Assembly: GCA_903938955.1 (NCBI GenBank)
Contig: CAJAFJ010000080.1
Location: 1-15,111, forward strand
Reading direction: 5' to 3'
DNA from: an uncultured beta proteobacterium
GTDB lineage: Bacteria; Pseudomonadota; Gammaproteobacteria; Burkholderiales; Burkholderiaceae
DNA length: 15,111 bases
Part shown: piece after piece, positions 14,191 to 15,111 of the stretch
How the letters are laid out: each line of letters starts with the position of its first letter
Position numbering within the stretch: position 1 is the stretch's first letter
Made by a program: the position numbers and the translations under genes
The notes under the pieces: generated by a model
What the model was told of the DNA's origin: nothing
Databases searched by the model: none
What the model saw: only the letters and a program-made list of their open reading frames with translations

Positions 14191-15111
14191 GTCTTCGACT
14201 TCAGGTCAATCTGATCATCACCACCTTGCTGGCCATTTTTGCGTCGGTTCTGATCGGCCTGCAGCTCGACAACACCCGCCGCAGCGTGCGCGAAGAAGTC
14301 GTGGGAGCCAATGCGGTCGCCGCACAACTGCTGTCTCGCATGCAGTGGATTTATGGCAACAGCGGGCTGACGGGCATGGCCGAATTTTTGCAGCAGGTGG
14401 GGCGCATTCGGGCCAATGAAGTGGAGCTCAGAGATGACAAAAACACCTTGATTTACAGCTCGCCGCCGTCGGTCTACAAGTCGGGGCGCATGGCCCCTGA
14501 GTGGTACAGCCGCATCGTGGCCTCGCCGCTGGCGCCCAAAGAAATCAGTCTGCCCAATGGTCGCCTCGTGTTGCAGGCCGATACCTCGCGCGCGGTGCTG
14601 GACGGCTGGGACGATTTACTGCCCATGCTGTGGATCGTGCTGGCGGGTTTTGTGCTGGGCAACGCCTTGATTTACACCCTGATGGGCCGGGCTTTGAGAC
14701 CGCTGCATCAACTGGTTCAGGGGATGCAACAAATGGCCGAGGGCAATTACGACGCCCGATTGACGGGGCTGACCGGGCGAGAAGGCCAGCAAATAGGCCA
14801 CGCATTCAACCACATGGCGCAATCGCTCCAAGACAACATTGAAGCCAAGCGCCAAGCCAAGGAAGCGGCGCTGGCGCTGGCAGAAAACCGCGAGATGACG
14901 CAGATGATTCAGGCGCGCATCGAGCTGGAGCGGGGCGCCATTTCGCGCGAATTGCACGACGAACTGGGCCAGCAGGTGACGGCGATCAAAAGCGTGGGTT
15001 TGGCGATTGCCCGGCGTGCCGCAGACACCGACCCGGCGATCGAACAATCGGCACGCCTGGTGATGCACTGCGCGGACCAAATTTATGACGGCATGCACCG
15101 GTTAATTGCCA
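14187..15111 (+). CDS. MoxY-like membrane sensor histidine kinase, 3'-truncated by window edge
   Basis: Inner-membrane two-component sensor; 308 residues visible before the window ends. Order: membrane helix about 8-27, periplasmic domain about 28-143, second helix about 145-167, HAMP about 167-220, coiled linker, then a HisKA_3-type phosphoacceptor with H257 in ISRELHDELGQQVTAIKS. That H-box is of the NarX/DegS class, which works with LuxR/NarL-type response regulators. The periplasmic part (LQLDNTRRSVREEV, RIRANEVELRDDKNTLIYSS, LPNGRLVLQADTSRAVLDGW) resembles the LapD/MoxY N-terminal sensor domain as I recall it; MoxY controls methanol oxidation in Paracoccus. The ATG overlaps the pip stop, and the gene diverges from the pqq operon. 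The ATPase domain and probably a response regulator gene lie beyond the edge. Kinase class is firm; the MoxY-type link is likely but unsearched. Confidence 0.88.
   Translation, partial: MSLRLQVNLIITTLLAIFASVLIGLQLDNTRRSVREEVVGANAVAAQLLSRMQWIYGNSGLTGMAEFLQQVGRIRANEVELRDDKNTLIYSSPPSVYKSGRMAPEWYSRIVASPLAPKEISLPNGRLVLQADTSRAVLDGWDDLLPMLWIVLAGFVLGNALIYTLMGRALRPLHQLVQGMQQMAEGNYDARLTGLTGREGQQIGHAFNHMAQSLQDNIEAKRQAKEAALALAENREMTQMIQARIELERGAISRELHDELGQQVTAIKSVGLAIARRAADTDPAIEQSARLVMHCADQIYDGMHRLIA

Overview
This window looks like chromosomal DNA of a GC-rich betaproteobacterium, most likely Burkholderiales and perhaps a Comamonadaceae/Rhodoferax-like organism. That placement rests on protein flavour, gene style and high GC from reading alone; no search was run. 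All long genes are intact except the two cut by the window edges. I see no insertion sequence, tRNA, rRNA or CRISPR array.

Left block (1-3674, + strand): the 3' part of an alanine racemase gene (alr), a gene for a degenerate HD-GYP-like protein whose start overlaps the alr stop by one base, and a methyl-accepting chemotaxis protein 23 bp further on. They are probably one transcription unit. Middle block (3671-9249, - strand): read in transcription order, a small secreted Gln/Asp- and Gly-rich protein, an MgtA-type magnesium P-type ATPase, and a second P-type cation ATPase that overlaps the mgtA gene by 31 bp. The second ATPase runs tail to tail into the chemotaxis gene, and the two stop codons share bases. 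Positions 9250-9731 hold no convincing gene, are visibly AT-richer, and carry several hairpins.

Right block: a complete pqqABCDE operon for the redox cofactor pyrroloquinoline quinone (PQQ) on the - strand (12962 down to 9732). It includes a 24-residue pqqA precursor gene that is easy to miss. pqqB-C, pqqC-D and pqqD-E each overlap by ATGA, and a strong hairpin separates pqqA from pqqB. No pqqF and no PQQ-dependent dehydrogenase lies in the window. Divergent from pqqA, on the + strand, are a proline iminopeptidase gene (pip) and, overlapping it by ATGA, a membrane histidine kinase of LapD/MoxY-sensor plus NarX-type HisKA_3 architecture, cut by the window end.

In PQQ biosynthesis PqqE with PqqD crosslinks Glu and Tyr of PqqA, a peptidase frees the crosslinked pair, PqqB acts on that intermediate and PqqC performs the final oxidation. 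The most interesting hypotheses are that the divergent kinase (with a regulator beyond the window) controls PQQ or alcohol oxidation genes through the dyads upstream of pqqA, and that the peptidase encoded beside pqqA helps process it. I found no clearly novel defence or mobile system.
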